From the NCBI GenBank assembly GCA_022736595.1, contig DZDC01000025.1, forward strand, positions 1-24,521: a stretch of DNA of 24,521 nucleotides, in the 5' to 3' direction. The DNA comes from Draconibacterium orientale. Lineage in GTDB: Bacteria; Bacteroidota; Bacteroidia; Bacteroidales; UBA1556. This document shows positions 7,000-16,333 of the stretch, piece after piece; the stretch's first letter is position 1, and each line of letters opens with the position of its first letter. Below the pieces are notes generated by a model, which saw nothing but the letters and a program-made list of their open reading frames with translations, was not told where the DNA came from and ran no database searches. Position numbers and translations under genes: made by a program.

Positions 7000-9900
7000 A
7001 GCTTCACTACCCGCTGAAAATAGCGTTGTGCTCCTGCTCTAAGCTCAATAAAATAAACCCCTGCAGCTTGGTTTTCCAACGATATTTTAATTGCATTTTT
7101 ACCTTCAGAAAACCTTTGATTTCCATGTAAATTTTGTATAAAACGACCGTCAATATGGTACAGATTTGCACTTACTTGGGCCGATTGTGGTAACTCAAAA
7201 TTCACCACAACCTCTGAAGTGGTCGGATTGGGAAACAGTTCAAACGAACTCAAACGTAAAGGGTCGGTGGGGCATATTACGCTCCATAAATCGGTGGCAG
7301 GAAAATCAATTTGATCAATCCACACAGCATCACTACCAACGGTAAATCCAGTATCTTTGGTATATAGCCATTTAAAAGTTCGCTGACCTACTGCCACAGG
7401 GTATTGCGCTTTGGTCCAATCTGAAATACCCGACCATGTACCACGGATTACATTGTCCACATAAAAATAAAAGTAATCGTAATTGTTTTCGGTGCTCACC
7501 TTATGATAGAAACTTATGCTGTCGTCGTTGAGCACATTCATTTCAATCCAAAATTCACTGGCTTTGTTGTTGGGCAAATTCATAAATGAACGGGATGAAT
7601 AACTACCATCAAATTGAGTCAACGTATCAATTTGCCATGGGTAGGTTTGAATATTATTCCAAGAAAATTTATTGAAATCAGCAGTTTCGAAATCTTCTAT
7701 CAAGTTGCCAATCATTTGGGGTAAATACTTTTGTCCATTGTAATCTCCGCTCTGATAGGAAAATAGAAAATTCACATACTGTCCTTCAGTTAGTTGAGCA
7801 TCAAAAGTAACATCAAAAGAAACTTCAGCCCAATTTTGTTTCACAAGACTATCCACCATCACAGCAGGTGCAGAGGTGGCCCAAGTGCTCAAAGTAGTAA
7901 AACTGCAGTTGATACTTTCAGAATTTAACTGTCCACTATTGTTGAGGAGAACATAAAAACGTATTTTTTCACCGGCATCAATTTTACGATTTGAATTTCC
8001 AAAAATAGCATCATCAAAGCGGCAACTCTGAATAAGAATTTCGGGGGAACCAACAGTAAAATTAAAATTGTTATTCCACACATTTCCAACACTATCAGTA
8101 AGTTTTATTATTCCATTAAATACATGATTATTGGGGCAATTGGAATGAATCTTAAATTTAAAAATGGAATCGACCCTGAGGGTGTCATGGGGTGCAATGT
8201 TTCCAACACTATGGATGCTATCGAGTAAAGTTATATAAGGATCGTTTTCGAGCAATTGAGCCTCCAATTGTACGGCAATGACCGAAGCCAAATTTATAAG
8301 GTCAATATCTACAAAATATTCTGATTGATAGAAAGGTTGTGAAATAGAACTGTCGGCAACATTGGCCAGTTGAGGATTGGTGCTCATCACATAAGGCGAA
8401 TTGGAAGTAGCAATCTGCAAGGAGCCATAAAAAGGCTGACGATTTTGAGCCGTTACCATCAAATCATAGGATCCCACCGCCATATTTAAGGGCAAGAGTA
8501 ATTGGGCCATTCCATTGGTATCTGCCACAGCTGAAGCGATGAGGCTATCATTTTTCGAAATTGCCACCAAAGCATTGGGCTCAGCAAATACATTAAAATT
8601 CTGAAAATTCTGAGGAATCAAGGGGTTGTAAGTAATATTTAATGGTAATGGAATACGTTGGTAGGGCATCAAAGAAGGGTCGCCCATCAGGTGATACACC
8701 TCCCAATAATACAAAACACGGCTTCCTCCTTGAGTTACCGCCAAATTGCCAGCAGTGAGGTATTGTCCTGCGCTCATGGCCCACTGCGAAGGAGATTCGT
8801 TGTGGTTATGAAACATCAAATCGTAGGCTCCATTGCCAGTGCTTGCATAGGTTGGAGTGCTGGAAATGGGGCCAACACCCACCGACCAAAAATAATCTTC
8901 GTCCCAATAAGTATTGTTGGAAGCTCCAATATAACCAATGGCTCCCTTGTTTTTGGCTCGAAGCAAGGCTTCGCCAAAACAAACATTATTATTAAAAGTA
9001 TTGGTTATGCATGCATTTCCGATTAAGAAGCCATACTTCCCATAATTGGTCATACTGTTGACATGCGAATTGCTAAACTCAGGATTGGCCCAAGCTGTAA
9101 TGGATCCATGTCCTGTATAATTGGCTATGCTAACTCCTGAATCTATTTTTTGACGAATTTCGCTGTCCTTATTATAACTACCAGTGGCATAGAGATATGA
9201 ACTCACTTGTGTGGCATTGGCAGAAGTAAAGTAATTATTAGAACCATAATTGATTTGTCCATCACCAAAGGTTGGAGAATAGCTAGCATCATCCCCTGAA
9301 ATTAAAATGGACTTGGCCAAATATGAAGGATTGGGCATTACATATTTTTCATACATCAATGTTTTCTCAATCTGAGCATTGAGCTGAGCGGTATCCGTAG
9401 CCGAAAATCTTCCATAATACATTTCAGGAAAATTATCGTTGGTATATTCAAAATAGTATAAATCTGTAATATGACCTCCAGGAGCCACGCCACTGAAAAC
9501 CGGCATTTGAGCCACATCACCCACCAACAAAGCATAGCTTGGGGCTGGCAACGTGAGACTGGCATTGTTGTACAATCCTGCAAGATAATTTTTAATGCTC
9601 GTATTGGAACTTCCCACCGCAGGGTTTTGAGTATAGGCCTCAATCACTTGGTATCCTTGCTTCTCTTTCCAACGAACGAAGGGTTGTAAACTTTGCTTAA
9701 ACATGCTGTCGGCCACAATAACATATCGCATGGGAAAATGGGTTTGTGGAGCACTCTTGGCTTTGGCTTCCAAACTCTTATGATTAACTACTAAATTATT
9801 AATACTTTGATTTTGTGGAGTGTACCAACGGGCATTATCGTAAGACAGTTGCTGATAATCCACATTTTTCACCACAATCTCCACCACCAAATCACGTATT

Positions 9901-10460
9901 ACTTCCAACTTCCCTGTTACTGGATTGTAACGGATAGGGCTCACTTCCAAGCGCGCCAAATCCAAGGCTCTTTGACGACCCAAACGTTCAATGGTAACGG
10001 TTTCAAAACCAAAAAAAGCATTGGTCTGATAAAGACTTTCTTCTTTTGTAAATTCCAATTCAGCATCCTTTATTTTCACCACCGAAGCTTGTTCAGGCCA
10101 AAGGGCATGATGCAAACCATATTTGGATAATGAAAGAGTTTCAGTTTTAATACTTCTAATTTTGATCTCGTAACTCGCTGTGGCAGGCAACTCAATTAAT
10201 TTTTTGAGTACAGGCAAAGAGGGGGATCCAAGTTGAGTATGATCATTCATGCCATCGATCAATAATTTGTGGTATTTAACCCCTTGATATTCCATTTGTT
10301 CCACATTGATATTGCTTATATGGAGGCTCAAAATAAAACCACCGTCTTGGGTAAGTTCAATTTTTTGGCTGTTTTTATAGGAGTCCAAAGCAATGCGAGA
10401 TTGGCCACTAACCACAGTGACGAAAAGAACCAAAAACAAAAGGCTTACTATTTTATGCAT
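6996..10460 (-). CDS. Gingipain-family C25 peptidase exported by the type IX system
   Basis: The 1154-residue protein has a Sec signal peptide (1-19, ending V-S-G-Q), a C25 propeptide-like region (about 20-230), a gingipain-type catalytic domain (about 243-625), then Ig-like and MAM/jelly-roll-like beta regions. It ends in a type IX secretion sorting domain (about 1075-1154) with LFPNPTTSEVVV, the VSANLYHIDG strand and G-V-Y-F-I-E-L. The catalytic pair is visible: His451 in NYTGHGS and Cys484 in IGNACITN. The family consists of secreted or cell-surface Cys endopeptidases. PorU, the type IX sortase, is also a C25 protein of similar size. The extra beta domains and typical sorting tail favour a secreted protease, but PorU is not excluded. 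The 3' end overlaps the alarmone gene tail to tail (shared TTAA, 6996-6999), so there is no room for a terminator between them. Confidence 0.92.
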   Translation of the reverse strand: MHKIVSLLFLVLFVTVVSGQSRIALDSYKNSQKIELTQDGGFILSLHISNINVEQMEYQGVKYHKLLIDGMNDHTQLGSPSLPVLKKLIELPATASYEIKIRSIKTETLSLSKYGLHHALWPEQASVVKIKDAELEFTKEESLYQTNAFFGFETVTIERLGRQRALDLARLEVSPIRYNPVTGKLEVIRDLVVEIVVKNVDYQQLSYDNARWYTPQNQSINNLVVNHKSLEAKAKSAPQTHFPMRYVIVADSMFKQSLQPFVRWKEKQGYQVIEAYTQNPAVGSSNTSIKNYLAGLYNNASLTLPAPSYALLVGDVAQMPVFSGVAPGGHITDLYYFEYTNDNFPEMYYGRFSATDTAQLNAQIEKTLMYEKYVMPNPSYLAKSILISGDDASYSPTFGDGQINYGSNNYFTSANATQVSSYLYATGSYNKDSEIRQKIDSGVSIANYTGHGSITAWANPEFSNSHVNSMTNYGKYGFLIGNACITNTFNNNVCFGEALLRAKNKGAIGYIGASNNTYWDEDYFWSVGVGPISSTPTYASTGNGAYDLMFHNHNESPSQWAMSAGQYLTAGNLAVTQGGSRVLYYWEVYHLMGDPSLMPYQRIPLPLNITYNPLIPQNFQNFNVFAEPNALVAISKNDSLIASAVADTNGMAQLLLPLNMAVGSYDLMVTAQNRQPFYGSLQIATSNSPYVMSTNPQLANVADSSISQPFYQSEYFVDIDLINLASVIAVQLEAQLLENDPYITLLDSIHSVGNIAPHDTLRVDSIFKFKIHSNCPNNHVFNGIIKLTDSVGNVWNNNFNFTVGSPEILIQSCRFDDAIFGNSNRKIDAGEKIRFYVLLNNSGQLNSESINCSFTTLSTWATSAPAVMVDSLVKQNWAEVSFDVTFDAQLTEGQYVNFLFSYQSGDYNGQKYLPQMIGNLIEDFETADFNKFSWNNIQTYPWQIDTLTQFDGSYSSRSFMNLPNNKASEFWIEMNVLNDDSISFYHKVSTENNYDYFYFYVDNVIRGTWSGISDWTKAQYPVAVGQRTFKWLYTKDTGFTVGSDAVWIDQIDFPATDLWSVICPTDPLRLSSFELFPNPTTSEVVVNFELPQSAQVSANLYHIDGRFIQNLHGNQRFSEGKNAIKISLENQAAGVYFIELRAGAQRYFQRVVKL

Positions 10461-10551
10461 GATGTGTAAGATTTAGTCGATGAAATTAATAAACCCCAAG
10501 ACTCCAAATTAACCTCAGGGTTGGCTGAGTAAAGTTATAACAAAATTGAGT

Positions 10552-12456
10552 TTAATCGTTAATATTTAGAATTTCTTTGGCTTTTATAAAAATACTTTCA
10601 GTGTCAAAACCACAAAGCTTGTGCAATTCGGCTGGTTTACCATGTTCAATAAAATGATCAGGAATGCCCAGAATATGAATAGAATTGGAATACCCACGTT
10701 GATTTTTAAACTCAGTGAGTAAACTTCCCAACCCCCCGATCACCGTCCCATCTTCAATGGAAATGATGTGCGGATACTGGTCAAACACTTTTTTCAGAAG
10801 GGATTCATCCACTGGTTTTAAAAATCGCAAATCGAAAACACCAATCTTATGCGCTGGATTTAATTTTTGAGCGGCTTCCATGGCAAAATTTCCCACATGA
10901 CCTATGGAAACAAGTGCCAGTTTTGACCCTTCCTGCAAACATCGACCTTTACCGAGTGGCATCAATTCAAAGTGAGTTTGCCATTTCACTTTCACCCCGC
11001 GACCGCGAGGATACCGAATGGAAATGGGTCCAACCTCCTGTTTTTGAACAGTGTACATGATGTTTCTCAATTCCGATTCATCCATGGGAGCCATAACAGT
11101 GAGGTTTGGCACCAATCTGAGGTAGGCCAAATCAAAACTGCCATGATGGGTAGGTCCATCTTCACCCACCAATCCACCTCGGTCGATGCAAAATACCACA
11201 TTGAGTTTTTGCAAAGCTACATCATGGATCACCTGATCGTAAGCGCGTTGAAGAAAGGTGCTGTAAATATTACAAAAAGGAAGCAATCCCATGCTGGCGG
11301 CCCCTGCACTAAAAGTAACGGCATGCTGTTCAGCAATGCCCACATCAAAAACCCGATGTGGCATTTTATCCTGCATGATATTCAGCGAGCATCCACTGAG
11401 CATGGCTGGGGTGACGCCGATAATTTTAGGGTTGCTCCGGGCCAATTCTAGTAGGGTATTGCCAAAAACATCTTGATATTTTGGAGGTAAATGACTGCAA
11501 TCTTCTTCTGCTATCAATCCCGTTTCTTTATCAAATTTTCCTGGTGCATGGAAAGTGGTTTGATCCAACTCAGCCTGCTGAAAGCCTTTTCCCTTTTTGG
11601 TAACCACATGCAAAAGCTTGGGTCCTGGAAGATCATTCAGCAAACGGAGCACCTTCACCAAGCGTTCCACGTCATGGCCATCAATGGGACCAAAATACCT
11701 CATGTTCAACGACTCCATCATATCAGAGCGTTTGAGGAAGGTGTTCTTGATGGCTTGATTTATTTTTTGAAGGATGCGTCGTGGTGAGGGGCCTTGAGTT
11801 CCAAGTACTCCAAGCGCTTCCCATGTTTTATCTTTGATGCGATTGTATGCATGGGAGGTGGTAACATTGAGAAGAAATTCTTTCAGAGCTCCCACCCCTT
11901 TATCAATGCTGATGCCGTTGTCGTTGAGAATAACCAGCAAATTGGTTTTAGAAATACCAGCGTTGTTGAGCCCTTCAAAGGCCTGTCCTCCGGTAAGGGC
12001 ACCATCGCCAATGATGGCAATATGCTGACGTGTATTTTCACCTTTAATTTTTGAAGCCACGGCTATTCCTAAGGCTGCCGAAATACTGGTGCTGCTATGT
12101 CCCACTCCAAAAGCGTCAAATTCGCTTTCTGCAATTTTTGGGAAACCACTGATTCCTCCTAGTTTACGGTTGGTATGAAACTGATTTTTGCGTCCAGTGA
12201 GAATCTTGTGAATGTAGGCCTGGTGACCCACATCCCACACCATTTTATCGTAGGGAGTATTGTAAACATAATGTAAAGCAACGGTAAGTTCAACAACACC
12301 CAAACTGGCTCCGAAATGTCCAGGATTCTGTGCCAAAGTATCGATGAGAAAATGGCGTAAATCGGTACATAAATCGGGCAATTCTGATTCCTGCAACTTT
12401 TTCAAATCGCTAGGATTGTCAATATTTTGAAGGTGTTTAAACAAAGGCTCACTCAT
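10552..12456 (-). CDS. dxs: 1-deoxy-D-xylulose-5-phosphate synthase
   Basis: Dxs joins pyruvate and glyceraldehyde 3-phosphate, using thiamine diphosphate, to make DXP, the first step of the MEP isoprenoid pathway. With the ATG at 12456 the protein has 634 residues, normal for the family. Visible landmarks are GHFGASLG (47-53), the thiamine diphosphate motif starting GDGALTGG (150-157) and closing with L-N-D-N (177-180), the YFGPIDGHD loop (254-262), catalytic Glu376 in GIAEQHAV and the GEDGPTHHG segment near 425. An upstream ATG at 12489 is rejected: it lies inside the predicted -7 box (12487-12494) and adds residues foreign to the family. The gene follows rseP by about 98 bp and has its own promoter, although readthrough from the dxr-rseP operon is possible. 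Confidence 0.97.
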   Translation of the reverse strand: MSEPLFKHLQNIDNPSDLKKLQESELPDLCTDLRHFLIDTLAQNPGHFGASLGVVELTVALHYVYNTPYDKMVWDVGHQAYIHKILTGRKNQFHTNRKLGGISGFPKIAESEFDAFGVGHSSTSISAALGIAVASKIKGENTRQHIAIIGDGALTGGQAFEGLNNAGISKTNLLVILNDNGISIDKGVGALKEFLLNVTTSHAYNRIKDKTWEALGVLGTQGPSPRRILQKINQAIKNTFLKRSDMMESLNMRYFGPIDGHDVERLVKVLRLLNDLPGPKLLHVVTKKGKGFQQAELDQTTFHAPGKFDKETGLIAEEDCSHLPPKYQDVFGNTLLELARSNPKIIGVTPAMLSGCSLNIMQDKMPHRVFDVGIAEQHAVTFSAGAASMGLLPFCNIYSTFLQRAYDQVIHDVALQKLNVVFCIDRGGLVGEDGPTHHGSFDLAYLRLVPNLTVMAPMDESELRNIMYTVQKQEVGPISIRYPRGRGVKVKWQTHFELMPLGKGRCLQEGSKLALVSIGHVGNFAMEAAQKLNPAHKIGVFDLRFLKPVDESLLKKVFDQYPHIISIEDGTVIGGLGSLLTEFKNQRGYSNSIHILGIPDHFIEHGKPAELHKLCGFDTESIFIKAKEILNIND

Positions 12457-12486
12457 GGTCGAATAATTCAAATAAAAACAAGAGGT

Positions 12487-12494
12487 CAAAAATA
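12487..12494 (-). promoter_or_regulatory. -7 promoter box for dxs
   Basis: Minus-strand TATTTTTG is a perfect TAnnTTTG match, 30 bp before the dxs ATG at 12456. The -33 region is not clear. It supports the shorter dxs start. Confidence 0.55.
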
Positions 12495-12554
12495 AACTTT
12501 AGGTCAATACCCTACCTAAAATAGATATGATAAATAATCCAGTTTTTTTTGATT

Positions 12555-13874
12555 TTAATTGATAATATACTTCCAAAAATCGTTTCCAATGACGAAAACC
12601 ATCAGAGAAAGAAGCAACACCATTCCCACCATTTGGGCTCTTTCCATAAACTTGTCCGACAGTTTGCGTTGAATGATCATTTCGATGATAAGAAATACCA
12701 CGTGACCTCCATCTAACGCTGGAATGGGGAGTAAGTTCATAAACGCCAAAACCAAAGAAATCATTCCGGTAAGGAACCAGAAGCGATGCCAATCCCAAGT
12801 ACCACCGTAAATGGTGGCAATACCAATGGGACCTTGTAAGGATTCGGTGGCTTTTTCTTTTCCGGAAAGTATTTTTCCAAAACCTTTTACATTGGCAGTA
12901 AGGATGGAAACGCCATCGTTCCAACCGTATTTTAATCCATCACCAATACTATATTCGTGGTATTCATAAGGATTGTTGAGGGTCACAATACCAATGGTTC
13001 CGGTACTGTCCACACCCACTTTCAAAAGCAAGGTGTCTGTAGCACGAAGCACGGCCAATTCAATTTCTTTTCCTTTGCTTTGAGCCACCTTTTCGCGGAA
13101 ATTTCCAAAACTTTCAATGTTTACACTATCAACGGTTAATATGCGATCGCCAGCAAGTACTCCTGCTTTTGCCGCAGCCATTTCTGGAAGAACACTGTCA
13201 ACAGTAAACTGGAAATTATCGGGTTGAATAAACATGGGACGTGCGTCCTTTTTCATGTAATTTTTATAAAAATCTTCTGGAATATCAATTTCCACTTCTT
13301 TGCCATCACGCAAAACCACCACATGAGCTCCCATGAGATTGCTTTGAGACGTTAAGTCCTCGAAGCGATTCAGCGCTTTTCCATTGACACTGATGATTTT
13401 ATCACCCGTTTCAAATCCCACGTCTTTGCCCAGTTCGTAAGCATAAATGCCGTCGGTAACCGAATCAACAGGTAGGTAGCTTTTTTCGAAATGAACGGTA
13501 ACATAAGCTAAAATGATGATCCCAAGAATAAAATTCATAATCACACCGCCCAACATCACAATCAGTCGTTGCCAAGCGGGTTTAGAACGAAATTCATAAG
13601 CTTGAGGTTCCTGCTTCATGGCTTCGCGATCCATGGATTCGTCGATCATTCCTGATATTTTAACGTAGCCACCCAATGGTAGCCAGCCCATACCGTACTC
13701 AGTATCGCCCTTTTTAAAACTAAAAAACTTAAAGCCCCAAGCATCAAAAAAGAGAAAAAACTTCTCCACTCGAATACCAAAAGCGCGAGCTGCAATGAAG
13801 TGCCCAAACTCGTGTAGGGTGACAATGATTGAGAGTGCCAAAATTAATTGGCCAGCCATAATTAATCCTTCCAT
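12555..13874 (-). CDS. rseP: RseP/site-2 zinc protease of the inner membrane
   Basis: This is an intramembrane metalloprotease that cuts membrane-anchored substrates after a first cleavage, in the RseP/S2P family. In envelope-stress systems it releases sigma factors from anti-sigma factors; the substrate here is unknown. The 439-residue protein shows the zinc motif HEFGH (21-25) in helix 1, two PDZ domains (about 130-200 and 210-300) and the third ligand region N-L-L-P-I-P-A-L-D-G-G-H with Asp388. The chosen ATG at 13874 overlaps the end of dxr by 13 bp. A second ATG at 13859 would remove the overlap and leave the motif intact, so the exact start is open. Linkage to dxr is common in bacteria; a site-2 protease between two MEP genes fits a constitutive envelope and isoprenoid operon. 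Confidence 0.95.
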   Translation of the reverse strand: MEGLIMAGQLILALSIIVTLHEFGHFIAARAFGIRVEKFFLFFDAWGFKFFSFKKGDTEYGMGWLPLGGYVKISGMIDESMDREAMKQEPQAYEFRSKPAWQRLIVMLGGVIMNFILGIIILAYVTVHFEKSYLPVDSVTDGIYAYELGKDVGFETGDKIISVNGKALNRFEDLTSQSNLMGAHVVVLRDGKEVEIDIPEDFYKNYMKKDARPMFIQPDNFQFTVDSVLPEMAAAKAGVLAGDRILTVDSVNIESFGNFREKVAQSKGKEIELAVLRATDTLLLKVGVDSTGTIGIVTLNNPYEYHEYSIGDGLKYGWNDGVSILTANVKGFGKILSGKEKATESLQGPIGIATIYGGTWDWHRFWFLTGMISLVLAFMNLLPIPALDGGHVVFLIIEMIIQRKLSDKFMERAQMVGMVLLLSLMVFVIGNDFWKYIIN

Positions 13875-15064
13875 ATAGTTGATTTGTTGTTGATTACATT
13901 TGAAATTAAAAGACGGGTATTTAGGTCGGTTTCGAAGAGATCTTCAAAACTAGGTTTAAGAATTGGAGTAGCTTGGTTCATGGCATACCTAATGAGGTGG
14001 GGCATATCGGTGAACCTTATTTTTTCTTTTAAGAAAGCATCCACAGCCATTTCGTTGGCGGCATTGAGGATGCATGGTATATTCCCTCCATTTTCGAGGG
14101 CTTGAAAAGCTAGGTTAAGATTCTGAAATGTTTCGGTATCCGGTTCTTCAAAAGTGAGTTGTGAATAGGCTGCAAAATCCATCCGAAGAAAGGAGTTGGG
14201 CAGTCGATGCGGGTAAGAAAGTGCATATTGTATGGGCAATTTCATATCGGGTAATCCAAGTTGAGCTTTGATACTGCCATCGGCAAATTGCACCATACTG
14301 TGGATGATGGATTGAGGATGCACCAAAACTTGAATCTGACTCACTTTAAGTCCAAAAAGCCAATAGGCTTCAATCACTTCCAACCCTTTATTCATAAGGC
14401 TTGCCGAGTCGATGGTGATTTTTGCACCCATGCTCCAATTGGGATGCTTGAGCGCCATTGCAGGCGTTACATTGCTAAGAAAGTCAAGGTTTTTACCTCT
14501 AAAGGGACCGCCAGAAGCGGTGAGAATAATTTTTTCGAGGGGATTATGAAATTCGCCTGCCAAGCATTGAAAAATGGCAGAGTGCTCACTATCGACGGGA
14601 TAAAGATTTACCCCAGCAGCTTTAGCTTTTTGAGTAACCAATTGACCGGCTACCACAAAGGTTTCCTTGTTGGCAATGGCAATGGGTTTTCGAGCATCTA
14701 TGGCATTGAGGGTAGGCTTTAAACCAGCAAAACCAACAATAGCCATCACCACCATATCCACCGAATCCATTTCCACCACCTGAGCCAATGCTTCATCGCC
14801 AGCATACACTTTTATGGGCAATGAGCTCAATGCAAGACTTAGCTTTGAATAGTGAAATTCGTTTTGAATCACCACCACATTGGGTTTGTATTTTATGGCT
14901 TGTTGAATCAGTAAATCCACATTATTGGCTGCAGTAAGCACTTCCACCTCAAAGAGCGAAGGATGTGCATCCATCACTTCTAGGGTTTGAGTACCAATGC
15001 TCCCAGTGGACCCAAGGATGGCTATTCGCTTTATTTTGTGGAGTTCGGAGTTAATATGAGGCAT
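13862..15064 (-). CDS. dxr: 1-deoxy-D-xylulose-5-phosphate reductoisomerase
   Basis: Dxr (IspC) isomerises and reduces DXP to 2-C-methyl-D-erythritol 4-phosphate with NADPH, the second step of the MEP pathway and the target of fosmidomycin. The 400-residue form starting at 15064 begins with a short leader and then the NADPH-binding GSTGSIG (18-24). Other landmarks are NKETFVVAG (132-140), the metal ligands Asp158 and Glu160 in PVDSEHSA, the TASGGPFRG loop (182-190) and Glu229 in NKGLEVIEA. The frame is open further upstream to 15190, but that part overlaps the M23 gene and is not family-like. The gap to the M23 gene is 7 bp and the end overlaps rseP by 13 bp, so the three are cotranscribed. 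Confidence 0.97.
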   Translation of the reverse strand: MPHINSELHKIKRIAILGSTGSIGTQTLEVMDAHPSLFEVEVLTAANNVDLLIQQAIKYKPNVVVIQNEFHYSKLSLALSSLPIKVYAGDEALAQVVEMDSVDMVVMAIVGFAGLKPTLNAIDARKPIAIANKETFVVAGQLVTQKAKAAGVNLYPVDSEHSAIFQCLAGEFHNPLEKIILTASGGPFRGKNLDFLSNVTPAMALKHPNWSMGAKITIDSASLMNKGLEVIEAYWLFGLKVSQIQVLVHPQSIIHSMVQFADGSIKAQLGLPDMKLPIQYALSYPHRLPNSFLRMDFAAYSQLTFEEPDTETFQNLNLAFQALENGGNIPCILNAANEMAVDAFLKEKIRFTDMPHLIRYAMNQATPILKPSFEDLFETDLNTRLLISNVINNKSTIWKD

Positions 15065-15071
15065 GAATGGA

Positions 15072-15965
15072 TCAGTCAAAATTGATAAATTCGGCGGGAT
15101 TAACAGGGCTACCCTGGTACCACAATTCGAGATGCAAATGAGGTCCGGTGCTAAGCTTTCCTGAATTGCCAATAATGGCAATGGGATCACCCGCTTTCAC
15201 TCGATCACCTTCGGTTTTAAGCAAACGGCTGTTGTGTTTATAGGTACTTATTAGATCATTGTTATGCTGAATGACAATAACATATCCTGTTTCGTAAGTC
15301 CATCCAGCGTAAATCACCATTCCATCTAATACCGACTTTATGGGAACGTCAGGTTTGCCCACGACATCTACACCAAAATGACGCTTTTTGGGATCAAACC
15401 CATCCACCAAAGTTCCGTTGAGGGGCGTGAAAAAGATAAATCGACTGATGCTTCCCACGGGCAATTGACCCCCGGCATAGACGAGATTATAGGCCTCATC
15501 GGTTTCCCACTCTCGCCTCAGCAAGGAGTCTTCATCCGATCGTTTATAAGGAATGTTGTTGTAATCGGTTCCCGTTTTTTTCACTGAGGCTTCCATTTCG
15601 AGACTATCTAAATCCTCCCCAAGAAGAATTCGACGTTTAAAATTGGCAATATAAGCTTCGTGGCTGGCAAGTTTTTGGTACAGCGAATCCACCCTGCGCT
15701 GATTGACATACACTTGTTGAAGTTTCTCGACGCTGGCATAGCCAGGAATATATTCTTTGAGGGGAGTTACCGAAATAATGAAAGTGGTGAGTAAAACGAA
15801 TATTAAACTCAAAATTACCAACACAATCAGCACATTCATACGACTGAGTCGTAGGGTAATTTTCTCTTCAAAAGTTGACTCCTGCATCACCACAAGCTTG
15901 TACTTGTTTTGCATATAGGTCATCCATCTTTTGAGTTTACCGGCTTGAATTGAGGATTTGGGCAT
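15072..15965 (-). CDS. Membrane-anchored M23 (LytM) peptidoglycan endopeptidase
   Basis: The 297-residue protein has a basic cytoplasmic start, one membrane helix (about 44-66), a short coiled region and a C-terminal M23 domain (about 180-290) in the periplasm. Unlike the EnvC-like protein in this window, its zinc site is intact: H-F-G-V-D (His196, Asp200) and H-L-H (His276, His278), with His234 as the likely assisting residue. It should hydrolyse peptide cross-links in peptidoglycan. The N-terminal pattern (K-Y-K-L-V-V-M-Q-E-S-T-F-E-E before the helix, and T-P-L-K-E-Y-I-P-G-Y after it) matches a Bacteroidota M23 type that I recall next to dxr. It is first in the operon and has a promoter at 15991-15998. 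Confidence 0.93.
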   Translation of the reverse strand: MPKSSIQAGKLKRWMTYMQNKYKLVVMQESTFEEKITLRLSRMNVLIVLVILSLIFVLLTTFIISVTPLKEYIPGYASVEKLQQVYVNQRRVDSLYQKLASHEAYIANFKRRILLGEDLDSLEMEASVKKTGTDYNNIPYKRSDEDSLLRREWETDEAYNLVYAGGQLPVGSISRFIFFTPLNGTLVDGFDPKKRHFGVDVVGKPDVPIKSVLDGMVIYAGWTYETGYVIVIQHNNDLISTYKHNSRLLKTEGDRVKAGDPIAIIGNSGKLSTGPHLHLELWYQGSPVNPAEFINFD

Positions 15966-15990
15966 TTTAAAATTTTGAATAAAAACGGGG

Positions 15991-15998
15991 CAAAGATA
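15991..15998 (-). promoter_or_regulatory. -7 promoter box for the M23-dxr-rseP operon
   Basis: Minus-strand TATCTTTG is a perfect TAnnTTTG match, 25 bp before the ATG at 15965. No TTTG stands at the usual -33 distance, so the box rests on the -7 word and its position. Confidence 0.6.
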
Positions 15999-16123
15999 AC
16001 AAAAGCAATCGGTTTTGGCTTTAAATATTGTTAAGTCCCAATTTTGATTTTGATTATAGCAATGAATGGGTTCTTAAAAAATAAGGAAGCCACTTAATCC
16101 AAAAGGAGTAACGAAAAAAGAAT

Positions 16124-16184
16124 CCCGAAGGCGTGAAATAACAAGCGAAGACCTTGAGATTGGGGCCTATTTCATTCCTTCGGG
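16124..16184. repeat. 17-bp inverted repeat of the CCCGAAGG type
   Basis: CCCGAAGGCGTGAAATA (16124-16140) pairs with TATTTCATTCCTTCGGG (16168-16184) at 15 of 17 positions, with a 27-nt loop. It resembles interspersed palindromes common in Bacteroidota intergenic DNA. Confidence 0.75.
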
Positions 16185-16224
16185 GTTTTCTTATGATTCT
16201 AAATTCAAATTATTGAAGAATTGT

Positions 16225-16237
16225 ATCCCTTCGGGAT
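16225..16237. repeat. Short hairpin ATCCC-TTC-GGGAT
   Basis: A perfect 5-bp stem has a 3-nt loop. A near copy with a different loop (GTCCC-AAC-GGGAT) lies at 24498-24510 on the other side of the sulfur operon. Confidence 0.7.
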
Positions 16238-16333
16238 TGATTTGGCCATAAGGTATTTGATAAATTCCTTATTCAAATGCAATGGGGTATAGTGCTTTGG
16301 GTAGATTATTACCTTTCACTCCTTTACAAATAT

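Noticed and set aside
8658..9026. 122-codon open frame opposite the C25 peptidase
   Set aside because: It lies fully antisense to a well-supported gene and shows no recognisable domain; other long antisense frames over rel, dxs and psrA were dismissed for the same reason.
12457..12489. Eleven extra residues at the start of Dxs
   Set aside because: The upstream ATG lies in the predicted -7 box, and family similarity starts at the ATG at 12456.
15065..15190. 42 extra residues at the start of Dxr
   Set aside because: They overlap the conserved M23 C-terminus in another frame and are not seen in the family; the ATG at 15064 gives a normal Dxr.
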